64,000 nt of DNA from Vibrio navarrensis. Lineage in GTDB: Bacteria > Pseudomonadota > Gammaproteobacteria > Enterobacterales > Vibrionaceae. Within the stretch, counting starts at the first letter, position 1. The number at the start of each line of letters is the position of its first letter. Under the pieces are notes generated by a model, which did no database searches, was not told the DNA's origin, and saw only the letters and a list, made by a program, of their open reading frames with translations. Made by a program: the position numbers and the translations under genes. Below, in pieces: positions 55,011-64,000 of this stretch. The DNA lies in NCBI RefSeq assembly GCF_015767675.1, contig NZ_CP065217.1, positions 62,001-126,000 of the forward strand, written 5' to 3'.

Positions 55011-57560
55011 TTACTTGTTAGCTAATAAGTTACTTGGCCAATCGGCAAAGGGCACAGGGCGGCTGTATAAGAAACCTTGAGCCAACGGACAACCCAACTC
55101 AGAGAGCAATTCGGCTTGCAAGTCGGTTTCTACCCCTTCCGCCACCACACTGACGTTAAAGCCTCGGGTGATGTTAACGATGGCAGCGACCACAGAATTA
55201 TTGAGTTCCTCGCGGCTGAGTTTATCGACAAAGGCGCGGTCGATTTTCAGGCAATCAAACGGTAAGGTGTGCAAATACGCCAGTGATGAGTAGCCGGTAC
55301 CAAAATCATCAATCGCAATGCCGATACCAAGGCGGCGCAGCTTGTGCATGTTCTCCAAAGTGGTTGGTGTACTGTCGACCAGACGCGACTCGGTGATCTC
55401 CAGAGTGAGATTGGTGGCGGGTAGCCCCGTTTCCAACAAAATTTGCCTGACTTCCGCGACAAAATCTTCGCGTGATAGTTGGTTGACGGAGATATTAACG
55501 TGTAACTGGAAGTCATGTTGCCAGAGGTCGTTTGCGATTGCTTGAGCGGTCTCTTTGCAGGCGCGTTGCAATATTTGGCTGCCAATTTCTTTAATCATGC
55601 CACTATCTTCAGCAATCGGGATGAAATCGAGTGGTGATACGATGCCTTGCTTACTCAGCCAGCGGGCCAATGCTTCTGCACCGACGACTTTGCCGCTCTC
55701 CAGTTCAATAATCGGTTGGTAGTAAGGAATGAATTCTTGGCTGTTGATGCCATCTTGAATGCGCGCCAGCATTTGGGTGCGAAACTTGGACGCGTCTGCC
55801 ATCTCGGGACGGTAGTGGCTGACCGAGGTATGATCTTGTTTCGCGTTGCTCAGTGCAATGCTGCCGTTACGTAACCAACGGATCATGTCGCTCTCGCTGT
55901 CGGTACATACCACCCCAATCGACACTTTCATCACCACGCTTTCCTCACCCATATAAAATGGCGCGATAAACAGCTGTTGCAGCCGGTTAACGGTCAAGGT
56001 TATCTCTTCGGAGCTGGCCACTCGTGGTGCGTAGACGGCGAACTCATCACCTCCAGTGCGAGCAAGGATATAGTTATCATCAAATAGGTCTTTGAGTCTT
56101 TCAGAGATGCTGATCAGCAGTTGATCGCCTTTGTGATGTCCGACGCTGTCATTGATGTCGCGAAAGCGATTCACCCCAAGCAAAAATAGGCTACCGCTCT
56201 GAGAGGGATGCTCGCGACGACTCGCATCAATCAACCCTTCTCGACTGTAGAGCTTGGTCAGAGAGTCATAAACCAACTGGTTGCGCAGCGCTTTAAAGGA
56301 GACTCGAAGGTTATTGGCCATCTCATTGAACGCTGTGACCAGCAGGCTGGTTTCGTAGATCAAACCGGGTTTGGGCATGGCACTTTCCCAGTGCCCGTTG
56401 GCCAAGTTTTTCGCGGCGGTGGCCGTGGTGGTGATGGGATGGGTAATGCGGCTAAAAATCACCATACAGAACAAAACGCCGATGGTTCCCACCGACAAGC
56501 CAACGATCCAGCTCTCTTGCTGCGCTTTGGGCAATACGCCCAGTAGCTGCGATTCAGAAATTGAAATACCGATATACCACGTTAAGCCATATTCGTCGGT
56601 ATAGGGAGAGATCAGGCTGAAGTAGCGCCCATCGTGGCCCAGAAATTCAAAGCGTTGCGCCGCTCTCTTCTCCAACATTTGTTGGCTTTTCACCGAATCG
56701 GCATGGCGTTTTATGATGGGGTCGGCACTTTCGCTTGCTAGCAAACGGTCGCCTTTTTTCGACAAATCGGTACCCCAAGAGACCACGCTGCTTGGCGAAG
56801 AGTGTGCGATCAAGCGCTGCTTTTCGTCCATGATATAGACCGAAGCCTTGGTTTTTTCTTTCAATGCGGAGAGAAAATTATTGAAGGTGTTGATGCGAAT
56901 ATCGGTGACCACGACGCCGACAAATTGCTGCTGGTCGTACACCGGAGCGAGAGCGGAGAGAGTGATTTCTTGTCTTTCGTCGGCGTTGGCGTAAATGGAA
57001 GACCACATCGGGCGCTGCTCTTGGGCAACTGGCGTGTACCAAGGACGCACTCGCGGGTCGTAGTTGTCAATCACAGAGCGGATGTTCTCGTTGATGGTGT
57101 CGCTCTGATAAATCACCAGTTTGCTGTTGGTGCGATCATCTTGCACCATCAGGGTATGGCTGCCATCGCTCTCTTTACGTAGTCCGACATAATCGGCCGC
57201 TTCCGAGCCAAATCCAATCACGTCTAGCTGGGCAATCGGGGCATAAATGGTTTGAAAGGCGTCCAGAAAGTAGTGCTGCAACGCAGTGGTGTCATCGGGT
57301 TTATACAAATGGTTGAAGCCAATGGTATGCGCCATACTGAGCCCGGCGTCAAACGGGGCGCCGAGATAACTGGTTAAACTGTTGCGCACGTTTTCGGTTA
57401 AGGCGGAGAGCTGCTTGTCACTGAGATCATGCACCGCCTCTTCGTAACTGCGCTTTTGTACCAAAATCACCACACTGATTGAGAGCAAAAAGATCACCAC
57501 CAAAGGCACAATGACCGCGGTTTTTAAGGAAATTTTGCTATTGGAAGCCATCTCTGCCAT
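55011..57560 (-). CDS. Membrane dCache-HAMP-GGDEF-EAL protein with degenerate cyclase site
   Basis: The 849-residue protein has a first span (about 13-35), a periplasmic double-Cache sensor (about 40-350, with VRPWYTPVAQ typical of dCache), a second span (about 355-375), a HAMP helix pair, a GGDEF domain (GGDEF at 503-507) and an EAL domain (EAL at 629-631). The strand that normally carries the metal aspartates reads LLGVNRFRDIND; the first Asp is Gly and the second Asn, so cyclase activity is doubtful although GGDEF is intact. The EAL site looks complete (LEITES, IDDFGTGYSSL, KIDRAFV, AQGFLYSRP). It probably acts mainly as a c-di-GMP phosphodiesterase with the GGDEF as GTP sensor. Confidence 0.92.
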   Translation of the reverse strand: MAEMASNSKISLKTAVIVPLVVIFLLSISVVILVQKRSYEEAVHDLSDKQLSALTENVRNSLTSYLGAPFDAGLSMAHTIGFNHLYKPDDTTALQHYFLDAFQTIYAPIAQLDVIGFGSEAADYVGLRKESDGSHTLMVQDDRTNSKLVIYQSDTINENIRSVIDNYDPRVRPWYTPVAQEQRPMWSSIYANADERQEITLSALAPVYDQQQFVGVVVTDIRINTFNNFLSALKEKTKASVYIMDEKQRLIAHSSPSSVVSWGTDLSKKGDRLLASESADPIIKRHADSVKSQQMLEKRAAQRFEFLGHDGRYFSLISPYTDEYGLTWYIGISISESQLLGVLPKAQQESWIVGLSVGTIGVLFCMVIFSRITHPITTTATAAKNLANGHWESAMPKPGLIYETSLLVTAFNEMANNLRVSFKALRNQLVYDSLTKLYSREGLIDASRREHPSQSGSLFLLGVNRFRDINDSVGHHKGDQLLISISERLKDLFDDNYILARTGGDEFAVYAPRVASSEEITLTVNRLQQLFIAPFYMGEESVVMKVSIGVVCTDSESDMIRWLRNGSIALSNAKQDHTSVSHYRPEMADASKFRTQMLARIQDGINSQEFIPYYQPIIELESGKVVGAEALARWLSKQGIVSPLDFIPIAEDSGMIKEIGSQILQRACKETAQAIANDLWQHDFQLHVNISVNQLSREDFVAEVRQILLETGLPATNLTLEITESRLVDSTPTTLENMHKLRRLGIGIAIDDFGTGYSSLAYLHTLPFDCLKIDRAFVDKLSREELNNSVVAAIVNITRGFNVSVVAEGVETDLQAELLSELGCPLAQGFLYSRPVPFADWPSNLLANK

Positions 57561-57634
57561 CGTGCTTTACTATCCCTGCTGCCAATGAGGTTCGCTAAAC
57601 GATGGCGAACCTCAGTGAATTTCTCTATTCGTTG

Positions 57635-59044
57635 TCAATAAAGCTCTTTTAATTTACGTGTCAAGGTATTACGTCCCCAGCCGAGTACTTTGGCTGCGTC
57701 TTGTTTGTGACCGTTGGTGTGCTCAAGTGCTGCTTCTAACAGTATACGTTCGAATTGTGGAAGTGCGTATGTCAGCAGCTCTTTTTCCCCAGAGCTGAGT
57801 TCTTTTCGCGCCCAACTGGCGAGAATCTCCTGCCAAGTCCCTGCCGCGTTTTCTTCCTCGCTGCTCTTTTTCTCTTGCAGCAGTTCACTCGGCAGATCGC
57901 CCGGTAAAATTTCGCTGCCACTCGCCATTACGGTCAACCAGCGACAGATGTTTTCCAATTGACGCACGTTACCGGGCCAATTGAGACGCGAGAGAATCTC
58001 TAACGTACTGCGATGCAGAGTTTTGGCTTCCACCGCTAGCTCATCGGCGGCGCGGAGCAAAAAGTGCTGAGTCAGTTTTTCTATATCCTGTTTGCGTTCG
58101 CGCAACGCCGGGATCTGCACTCGAATAACGTTGAGGCGGTGAAACAGGTCTTCTCGGAAATCGCCATTTTGCACCAAACGTTCGAGATTTTGGTGGGTGG
58201 CGGCGACAATCCGCACGTCGACTTTGATCGGCGAGTGGCCGCCGACACGATAAAACTGCCCATCGGCGAGCACGCGCAGTAGGCGAGTTTGAATATCGAG
58301 CGGCATATCGCCTATCTCATCCAAAAACAGGGTGCCGCCGTTGGCTTGTTCGAACCGTCCTTGGCGCACCGAGTTTGCCCCAGTAAAAGCGCCTTTTTCG
58401 TGGCCAAACAGCTCCGACTCAATCAGATCTTTTGGAATCGCGGCCATGTTGAGGGCGATAAACGGCTTGCTGGCTCTTGGGCTGTGTCGATGCAGCGCAT
58501 GAGCGACCAGCTCTTTGCCCGTGCCCGATTCACCGTTGATCAGCACAGAGATAGAGGAGCGTGAAAGCCGGCCGATGGCGCGAAACACTTCCTGCATCGC
58601 GGGTGCTTCACCAATGATTTCTGGCGTATGGGTGCTAAGCGGATTGCCTGAGGCCATCTGCTCGCGCTTTTGTTCTTGGCCGTGGGCGATGGCGCGTTCT
58701 ACTAACGTCAGCGTTTCGTCGATATCAAACGGTTTGGGCAGATATTCAAACGCGCCCTTCTGATAGGCGTTGACCGCGGCGTCGAGATCGGAGTGCGCCG
58801 TCATGATGATCACAGGCAAGTCAGGGCACTTGCTGTGCACTTGTTGCAGCAATTCAATGCCATCAATGCCAGGCATGCGGATATCGGACACCAACACATC
58901 AGGGACTTCTCGCTCTAACGCCATCAACACGCTTTCACCATTGGCGTAGGTTTCGCACTTGATATTGGCGGAAGAGAGGGTCTTTTCCATCACCCAGCGG
59001 ATGGAGCTATCGTCGTCGACAACCCAAACATATCCTTTACTCAT
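57635..59044 (-). CDS. glnG: Nitrogen regulation response regulator NtrC (GlnG)
   Basis: NtrC, when phosphorylated by NtrB, activates sigma-54 promoters such as that of glnA. The 469-residue protein has a receiver domain (1-120; D54 is the phospho-acceptor, K104 in PKPF), an AAA+ domain (about 140-380; GESGTGKE Walker [14 protein letters not shown] sigma-54 contact loop, [12 protein letters not shown]alker B) and a Fis-type helix-turn-helix at the C-terminus ([20 protein letters not shown]). AAGGAAT precedes the ATG. It is downstream of ntrB in the same unit, 18 bases away. Confidence 0.97.
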   Translation of the reverse strand: MSKGYVWVVDDDSSIRWVMEKTLSSANIKCETYANGESVLMALEREVPDVLVSDIRMPGIDGIELLQQVHSKCPDLPVIIMTAHSDLDAAVNAYQKGAFEYLPKPFDIDETLTLVERAIAHGQEQKREQMASGNPLSTHTPEIIGEAPAMQEVFRAIGRLSRSSISVLINGESGTGKELVAHALHRHSPRASKPFIALNMAAIPKDLIESELFGHEKGAFTGANSVRQGRFEQANGGTLFLDEIGDMPLDIQTRLLRVLADGQFYRVGGHSPIKVDVRIVAATHQNLERLVQNGDFREDLFHRLNVIRVQIPALRERKQDIEKLTQHFLLRAADELAVEAKTLHRSTLEILSRLNWPGNVRQLENICRWLTVMASGSEILPGDLPSELLQEKKSSEEENAAGTWQEILASWARKELSSGEKELLTYALPQFERILLEAALEHTNGHKQDAAKVLGWGRNTLTRKLKELY

Positions 59045-59062
59045 GGTCTATTCCTTGCAGCA

Positions 59063-60115
59063 TTAAATTGGCAGATAAATGGTGAAATTGGTGTGCCCAG
59101 GCCAGCTTTCGACATCGATTTTGCCGTTATGTTGATCTATCAGATTTTGCGAGATAGAAAGCCCAAGTCCGGTGCCTCCTTCTCGTCCACTGACCATGGG
59201 GTAAAACAAGGTATCTTGCAGCTCGACCGGAATACCGGGGCCGTTATCGATGATTTCAATTCGCGCGGCCACTTTACAGCGGTGGCCATGGATATTGGCT
59301 TGATGCACCGTTCTGGTGCGCATGGTGATCAGACTGTCGTCTTGGTTGGCCAGAACTTGTGCCGCGTTGCTGACAATATTTAGCATCGCCTGCTCAATTT
59401 GGTCTGCATCCATGTAAATGTCTGGCAGGCTTGGATCATAATCGCGTTCAATCAGCAGTTTTTGCTGTGATTCCAGCTCGACCAATTGGCGTACTTTTTC
59501 CAAAACCTGATGCAGATTGGCTTCTTGCTTTTTGCCCGGCTTTTGCGGGCCAAGTAGACGGTCGACCAGCGTGCGCAGCCGATCCGCTTGTTCAATGATG
59601 ATCTGGGTATATTCGGTCAGGCTCGGATCGGGCAGCATCTTCTCCAGCAACTGCGCCGCGCCGCGCAACCCGCCTAAGGGGTTTTTGATCTCGTGCGCTA
59701 GGCCTCTGACCAAAAGTTTGGCCGCTTGTTGCTGCGCGTGTTGGTTCATCTCTTGGGTAATACGCCGCTGCTGGTCAACCTTGCGCATCTCTACCAGCAG
59801 CATCGGTTCACGCTCAATGGAGATAGGGCTTACCGTCACTTCCAGCAGCAGCGGCTTACCATCAACAACGAAAGTGACGTCGTTGTCCGTGATGCTTTGG
59901 CCGCTTTGTAGCGGTTGTGAGAGCAAGGCTAAATCGAGGGAGGCGTGTTGGATCAATTGTGACAGCGGTTGGTGGATGATGCGTTTGGCGCTTTGCGCGA
60001 AGAGTTGCTCGGCCGCCGGGTTGGCGTGTTTAACCTGCAACCCATCATCGAGGATCAGGGTTGCGGTCACCATATTGCTGAGAATTGTGTCTGAAAGCGC
60101 TGAGTTCACAATCAC
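59063..60115 (-). CDS. glnL: Nitrogen regulation sensor kinase NtrB (GlnL)
   Basis: NtrB phosphorylates NtrC under nitrogen limitation and, with PII, dephosphorylates it in excess. The 350-residue cytoplasmic kinase has an N-terminal PAS domain (about 5-110), the dimerisation H-box with H141 in RGLAHEIKNPLGG, the N-box NIVSNAAQVL, the G1 box DNGPGIP and G2 GREGGTGLGLSISQ. There is no membrane span, as in E. coli NtrB. The NtrC site just upstream at 60145 indicates autoregulation. Confidence 0.97.
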   Translation of the reverse strand: MIVNSALSDTILSNMVTATLILDDGLQVKHANPAAEQLFAQSAKRIIHQPLSQLIQHASLDLALLSQPLQSGQSITDNDVTFVVDGKPLLLEVTVSPISIEREPMLLVEMRKVDQQRRITQEMNQHAQQQAAKLLVRGLAHEIKNPLGGLRGAAQLLEKMLPDPSLTEYTQIIIEQADRLRTLVDRLLGPQKPGKKQEANLHQVLEKVRQLVELESQQKLLIERDYDPSLPDIYMDADQIEQAMLNIVSNAAQVLANQDDSLITMRTRTVHQANIHGHRCKVAARIEIIDNGPGIPVELQDTLFYPMVSGREGGTGLGLSISQNLIDQHNGKIDVESWPGHTNFTIYLPI

Positions 60116-60144
60116 ATCCTTGTCGTTGTCATAGTTTGGTGCGA

Positions 60145-60161
60145 TGCACTAAATTGGTGCA
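60145..60161. promoter_or_regulatory. NtrC site in front of ntrB
   Basis: TGCACTAAATTGGTGCA is a near-perfect match to the NtrC binding palindrome (TGCACC-N5-GGTGCA), 30 bases before the ntrB start. In E. coli such a site at glnLp mediates repression by NtrC. Confidence 0.9.
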
Positions 60162-60243
60162 CTGGCAGCCAGTATGGCGGATTAAGGGGAGAAGTGAAAG
60201 CGTCTTCTAAGGCGTTCAGATGCTTATCTTGCGACTCAAGCCA

Positions 60244-60816
60244 CTATTTAATACTGGTGCGATGCAAATGCACTGATATAGGGCTGGATGATGCAATTAT
60301 CTTGCCGTTTCTGTAAGCCTGCACGGCCAGTGTGTGGGTGCCACGGTCAATGTTTTTTAGCTGCCAAGTCAAGCTGGTTTGCGGTGCACCATAACGGTGT
60401 CCGTTGAGTAGCAGTTGCAGTTGTTCACCAACGTCCAATTTGCGATTGCTTTCCATGCGAATAAAGATAAGGCCGCGATTGCTGCGAATGGTGGCGTCAT
60501 TCGCTGGAGACGCCATACTCAGCTGTAATTCGGCGGGGGCTTCATCCGACGAGCTTGGCTGCGCGGGTTCAACCGCCGTTTCTTTTGCTGAAGAAGCCTG
60601 CGTGGTGTTGGGTTGCGCAGCGTCCATCTTTTGCGTTGATTCAACGTGTGGTGCAGGCGCACTGGCGTCCAAATCAGGTAGCGTAATGCTTTTCGCACCA
60701 GTGCCGGGGGTATCACTAAAATGAAGCACGCCATTGGCGTCGACCCAAGTGTATACGGTCTGTGCGTGCGCAAGAGAGCTGAGCAATACAAGTAGCAGAG
60801 AAAGTCTTTTTATCAT
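60244..60816 (-). CDS. DUF4124-domain periplasmic protein
   Basis: The 190-residue product has a signal peptide (1-18, cleavage after AHA) and then the DUF4124 motif TVYTWVDANGVLHFSDTPGTGA, a short tryptophan-containing strand module common in envelope proteins. A Ser/Thr/Ala/Pro-rich linker (about 45-95) leads into a C-terminal beta-rich part (about 95-185) resembling an Ig-like fold (LQLSMASPANDATIRSNRG). It lies between glnA and ntrB, as is common in vibrios. Function unknown. Confidence 0.87.
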   Translation of the reverse strand: MIKRLSLLLVLLSSLAHAQTVYTWVDANGVLHFSDTPGTGAKSITLPDLDASAPAPHVESTQKMDAAQPNTTQASSAKETAVEPAQPSSSDEAPAELQLSMASPANDATIRSNRGLIFIRMESNRKLDVGEQLQLLLNGHRYGAPQTSLTWQLKNIDRGTHTLAVQAYRNGKIIASSSPISVHLHRTSIK

Positions 60817-60945
60817 CTTTCACCTCCAAAGAGATGCGGTTTCACATAATGACAACCCGCGCCCGATATGATCGGATGCGCTTGGCTGTTGGCTATTTTT
60901 TTATGCAAACCACATGTTATTACTCGATTTCTGGCGGGAGAATAT

Positions 60946-60973
60946 GAAAAAGGCCCGCCTGCGAGGCGAGCCT
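60946..60973 (-). terminator. Terminator of glnA
   Basis: On the minus strand AGGCTCGCCT / AGGCGGGCCT (60964-60973 with 60951-60960, one G:U pair) is followed by a U run. Confidence 0.85.
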
Positions 60974-61013
60974 GATAAAAAGTGCAATCCGAGTTACATT
61001 TGCACTGAGTGAA

Positions 61014-62423
61014 TTACACTGAGTAGTACAGTTCAAATTCCAGTGGGTGAACAGCGGTGTTAACGCGCTCAACGTCTTTGGTTTTCAGTTCGATGTAAGA
61101 ATCGATGAAATCATCAGAGAATACGCCGCCCGCGGTTAGGAACTCACGGTCACTGTCTAGGCACTCAAGAGCTTGCTTGAGTGATTCTGCAACCTTTGGA
61201 ATCTCTGCGGCTTCTTCTGCAGGCAGATCGTAAAGGTCTTTGTCCATCGCTTCCCCTGGGTGGATCTTGTTCTTGATACCGTCAAGACCTGCCATCAGCA
61301 TCGCGGCAAACGCTAGGTATGGGTTTGCTGCTGGATCTGGGAAACGTACTTCGATACGACGCGCTTTCGGGCTTGGTACCACAGGGATACGGATAGACGC
61401 AGAACGGTTACGCGCAGAGTAAGCCAGCATAACAGGCGCTTCGTAGTGAGGAACCAGACGCTTGTACGAGTTGGTTGATGGGTTGGTCAGCGCGTTCAGT
61501 GCACGAGCGTGCTTGATGATACCACCGATGTAGTACAGAGCCGTTTCTGAAAGGCCGCCGTACTTGTCACCCGCGAAGAGGTTAACGCCGTCTTTCGCCA
61601 GAGATTGGTGAACGTGCATGCCTGAGCCGTTGTCGCCAACCAGTGGTTTAGGCATAAAGGTCGCAGTTTTGCCGTAGGCGTGCGCTACGTTGTGAACCAC
61701 GTACTTGTAGATTTGGATCTCGTCCGCTTTTGCTGTTAGCGTGTTGAAGCGAGTCGCGATCTCGTTTTGACCTGCCGTTGCCACTTCGTGGTGGTGCGCT
61801 TCAACCACTAGGCCCATCTCTTCCATTACTAGACACATAGCAGAACGCAGGTCTTGAGAAGAGTCTACAGGAGCGACTGGGAAGTAACCCCCTTTCACGC
61901 CAGGACGGTGACCTTTGTTACCGTTTTCGTAATCTGAACCTGTGTTCCATGCCGCTTCTACGTCGTCAATCTTGAAGAAAGAACCCGACATGTCTGTAGA
62001 GAATTTCACGTCGTCGAATAGGAAGAACTCTGGCTCTGGGCCGACAAGAACGGTGTCTGCGATACCAGTAGAACGTAGGTAATCTTCCGCGCGTTTTGCG
62101 ATAGAACGTGGGTCGCGGTCGTAGCCTTGCATGGTTGCAGGCTCAAGGATGTCACAACGGATGTTCAGAGTCGCTTCTTCAGTGAATGGGTCAAGTACCG
62201 CAGAAGACGCATCAGGCATCATCACCATGTCTGATTCGTTGATGCCTTTCCAGCCTGCGACAGAAGAACCATCAAACATCTTACCGTCTTCGAAGAAGTC
62301 AGCATCGATTTGGTGTGCAGGAATAGAAATGTGTTGCTCTTTACCTTTCGTATCGGTAAAACGCAGGTCAACAAACTTAACTTCGTTTTCTTGGATAAGC
62401 GATAGAACGTTTTCTACTGACAT
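61014..62423 (-). CDS. glnA: Glutamine synthetase
   Basis: GlnA makes glutamine from glutamate, ammonia and ATP. The 469-residue protein is a type I-beta glutamine synthetase: [12 protein letters not shown], the metal-binding [21 protein letters not shown], and the adenylylation site Y398 in [11 protein letters not shown], so activity is set by GlnE. Expression is controlled by the sigma-54 promoter and NtrC sites upstream. The gene ends 200 bases from the DUF4124 gene on the same strand with a terminator between. Confidence 0.98.
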   Translation of the reverse strand: MSVENVLSLIQENEVKFVDLRFTDTKGKEQHISIPAHQIDADFFEDGKMFDGSSVAGWKGINESDMVMMPDASSAVLDPFTEEATLNIRCDILEPATMQGYDRDPRSIAKRAEDYLRSTGIADTVLVGPEPEFFLFDDVKFSTDMSGSFFKIDDVEAAWNTGSDYENGNKGHRPGVKGGYFPVAPVDSSQDLRSAMCLVMEEMGLVVEAHHHEVATAGQNEIATRFNTLTAKADEIQIYKYVVHNVAHAYGKTATFMPKPLVGDNGSGMHVHQSLAKDGVNLFAGDKYGGLSETALYYIGGIIKHARALNALTNPSTNSYKRLVPHYEAPVMLAYSARNRSASIRIPVVPSPKARRIEVRFPDPAANPYLAFAAMLMAGLDGIKNKIHPGEAMDKDLYDLPAEEAAEIPKVAESLKQALECLDSDREFLTAGGVFSDDFIDSYIELKTKDVERVNTAVHPLEFELYYSV

Positions 62424-62529
62424 CTTGGATAACCTCCAGTGTTATTAAAGCGGTATTGGCCAGATTCGTTGTTGAATCTAGCATTGATTAATTTCTTTAC
62501 ATTGGTATTAATCGATGCTGATTCTTACA

Positions 62530-62547
62530 AAGCTAAAACTGTGCCAA
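62530..62547 (-). promoter_or_regulatory. Sigma-54 promoter of glnA
   Basis: On the minus strand TTGGCACAGTTTTAGCTT has GG at -24 and GC at -12 with the required 10-base gap. It lies about 107 bases before the glnA start and 62-100 bases downstream of the NtrC sites. Confidence 0.87.
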
Positions 62548-62591
62548 TTTTTTAAGTCCTTATATTTCATAGTTTTAGTGTTTCATCTCGC

Positions 62592-62646
62592 CATTTTGGT
62601 GTGTTCGATGCACCAAAATGATCTTTAAATGCACCGTTTTGGTGCT
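62592..62646. promoter_or_regulatory. NtrC enhancer sites of glnA
   Basis: TGCACCGTTTTGGTGCT (62630-62646) and TGCACCAAAATGATCTT (62609-62625) match the NtrC palindrome. A perfect 10-bp inverted repeat, CATTTTGGTG / CACCAAAATG (62592-62620), overlaps the second. Placement about 65-100 bases upstream of the sigma-54 promoter suits an enhancer. Confidence 0.85.
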
Positions 62647-62943
62647 AATGTGGCGAGTTTGCACCAGAATAAGCCAAAACCGTCTCTCATTCAGCCCGTC
62701 TTTGGGCATCTTGTCAATCGAGAAATGTGTTAATGTGCATACTCTTTTTCTAGCAAAAAAATGGCCGAAATACGCCTTGGCGACTAGTCTTTACTTGGCG
62801 AAAAATAATCACGAGCTGATCACATATTTCTGGGTTTTTTATCAAAATCTGGTACATTATGGCCGTTTTTTTAATCAAACAACCGCCGCTCGAAAAAACA
62901 ACCATGTTTTTAGCGTCGTTTTTAAACAAGTGAATCAGAATCC
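62647..62943. other. Intergenic region before typA
   Basis: The region carries one further NtrC-like half site (TTGCACCAGAAT, 62659-62670) and an AT-rich stretch where the typA promoter must lie. A 109-codon frame covering 62618-62947 shows no ribosome-binding site and no protein-like character. Nothing else firm is seen. Confidence 0.5.
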
Positions 62944-64000
62944 ATGACGACTCCACAGATTGATAAATTAAGAAATATCGCGATCATCGCGCACGTTGAC
63001 CACGGTAAAACCACACTGGTTGACAAATTGCTGCAACAATCAGGCACTTTGCAATCTCGCGGTGACATTGAAGAGCGAGTCATGGACTCGAACGACATCG
63101 AGAAAGAGCGTGGCATCACCATCCTGGCGAAAAACACCGCCATCAACTGGAACGATTACCGCATCAACATCGTAGACACCCCAGGACACGCGGACTTCGG
63201 TGGTGAAGTTGAGCGTATTATGTCGATGGTTGACTGTGTACTGCTGATCGTTGACGCGGTGGACGGCCCAATGCCACAAACGCGTTTTGTAACGCAAAAA
63301 GCGTTTGCGCATGGCCTGAAGCCTATCGTGGTTATCAACAAAATTGACCGTCCTGGCGCACGTCCTGACTGGGTAATGGATCAAGTGTTTGATCTGTTCG
63401 ATAACCTAGGTGCGACAGACGAACAGCTGGACTTTAAAGTGGTTTACGCGTCAGCGCTGAATGGCTGGGCGACACTGGAAGAAGGCGAAACAGGCGAGAA
63501 CATGGAACCGTTGTTCCAAACGATCGTCGATGTGGTTGCTGCGCCAGAAGTGGACCTTGATGGCCCACTACAAATGCAAATTTCTCAGCTGGATTACAGC
63601 TCATACGTTGGTGTTATCGGCGTGGGTCGTATCAAGCGCGGTAAAGTGAAAGCAAACCAACAAGTAAGCATTGTCGGTGCGGATGGTAAAGTTCGTAACG
63701 GTAAAGTGGGTACGGTACTCGGTTACCTTGGCCTTGAGCGCCATGAAGTGGCACAAGCGACCGCAGGTGACATCATTGCGGTTACCGGTCTTGGCGAGCT
63801 GAAAATCTCTGACACCATCTGTGACGCAAACAAAGTGGAAGCGCTGCCAGCGCTGTCTGTTGACGAGCCAACCGTGACCATGACGTTCCAAGTGAACACC
63901 TCACCTTTTTCAGGTCTTGAAGGCAAATACGTGACGTCACGTAACATCCTTGAGCGTCTTGAGAAAGAGTTGGTGCACAACGTGGCACTGCGCGTTGAGC
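62944..64000 (+). CDS. typA: Ribosome-associated GTPase TypA/BipA (5' part)
   Basis: TypA/BipA is a translational GTPase related to EF-G that works in ribosome assembly and stress adaptation, mainly at low temperature. The frame starts at ATG 62944 and is open to the window end (352 codons of about 610). The GTPase domain is complete: [10 protein letters not shown] (G1), GITI (G2), [12 protein letters not shown] (G3), NKID (G4) and the SALNGWA (G5) segment, followed by the beta-barrel domain II and the start of domain III ([11 protein letters not shown]). The 3' half lies beyond the window. Confidence 0.96.
   Translation, partial: MTTPQIDKLRNIAIIAHVDHGKTTLVDKLLQQSGTLQSRGDIEERVMDSNDIEKERGITILAKNTAINWNDYRINIVDTPGHADFGGEVERIMSMVDCVLLIVDAVDGPMPQTRFVTQKAFAHGLKPIVVINKIDRPGARPDWVMDQVFDLFDNLGATDEQLDFKVVYASALNGWATLEEGETGENMEPLFQTIVDVVAAPEVDLDGPLQMQISQLDYSSYVGVIGVGRIKRGKVKANQQVSIVGADGKVRNGKVGTVLGYLGLERHEVAQATAGDIIAVTGLGELKISDTICDANKVEALPALSVDEPTVTMTFQVNTSPFSGLEGKYVTSRNILERLEKELVHNVALRVE

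Overview
The window is a stretch of gammaproteobacterial chromosome whose gene content and order are those of a Vibrio (Vibrionaceae), chromosome 1. The signs are the Entner-Doudoroff gluconate cluster with its own LacI-type regulator, the ubiE-ubiJ-ubiB-tatABC block, hemB-ryhB-polA-spf-engB, a csrC-type RNA before yihI, and hemN-ntrC-ntrB-glnA-typA. The core genes are moderately GC-rich for a Vibrio, which I infer points to a higher-GC species; the species itself cannot be named from this window. No rRNA, tRNA or CRISPR array was seen.

Layout. 1-4.0 kb: a cut-off secreted protein, a membrane Ser/Thr kinase with an altered DFG motif, a coiled-coil membrane protein and a response regulator. 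4.1-9.7 kb: gluconate regulon (gntR, edd, gntK, GntP-family permease, eda) with three visible GntR operators. 9.7-18 kb: Bcr-type exporter with divergent AraC regulator, a periplasmic binding protein, gorA, rlmJ, prlC, asnC. 18-26.7 kb: a large GGDEF/EAL protein, rsmJ, a Lys/Cys-rich unknown, an EamA permease, uspA, ftnA, uspB and the yhiN-type flavoprotein.

26.7-31.8 kb is an AT-rich island inserted directly after the yhiN-type gene. It starts with the left end of a Tn7-like transposon (three TnsB-type repeats, tnsA, tnsB). An ISAs1-family element cuts tnsB, and what follows is a patchwork: a small membrane protein, a frameshifted IS4-type transposase fragment, a 267-bp inverted-repeat unit holding one 76-residue ORF, and a cluster of hairpins. 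No tnsC, tniQ or right end is present, so the element looks dead.

31.8-64 kb is core chromosome: a second GGDEF/EAL protein, an HDOD protein, a second EamA permease, rmuC, ubiquinone genes (ubiE, ubiJ, ubiB), twin-arginine translocase (tatABC), an overlooked 38-residue zinc-ribbon protein, tatD, hemB, a GNAT acetyltransferase, Fur-controlled RyhB RNA, polA, Spot 42 RNA with its 15-codon ORF, engB, cytochrome c4, a CsrB/CsrC-family RNA, a methyltransferase, yihI, hemN, a third GGDEF/EAL protein with a damaged cyclase site, then ntrC, ntrB, a DUF4124 protein and glnA with clear NtrC and sigma-54 sites, and the start of typA.

The genes tie together as sugar-acid catabolism (gnt/edd/eda), nitrogen control (ntrBC acting on glnA), iron and heme (RyhB, FtnA, HemB, HemN), post-transcriptional carbon control (Spot 42, CsrC) and c-di-GMP signalling (three GGDEF/EAL proteins).
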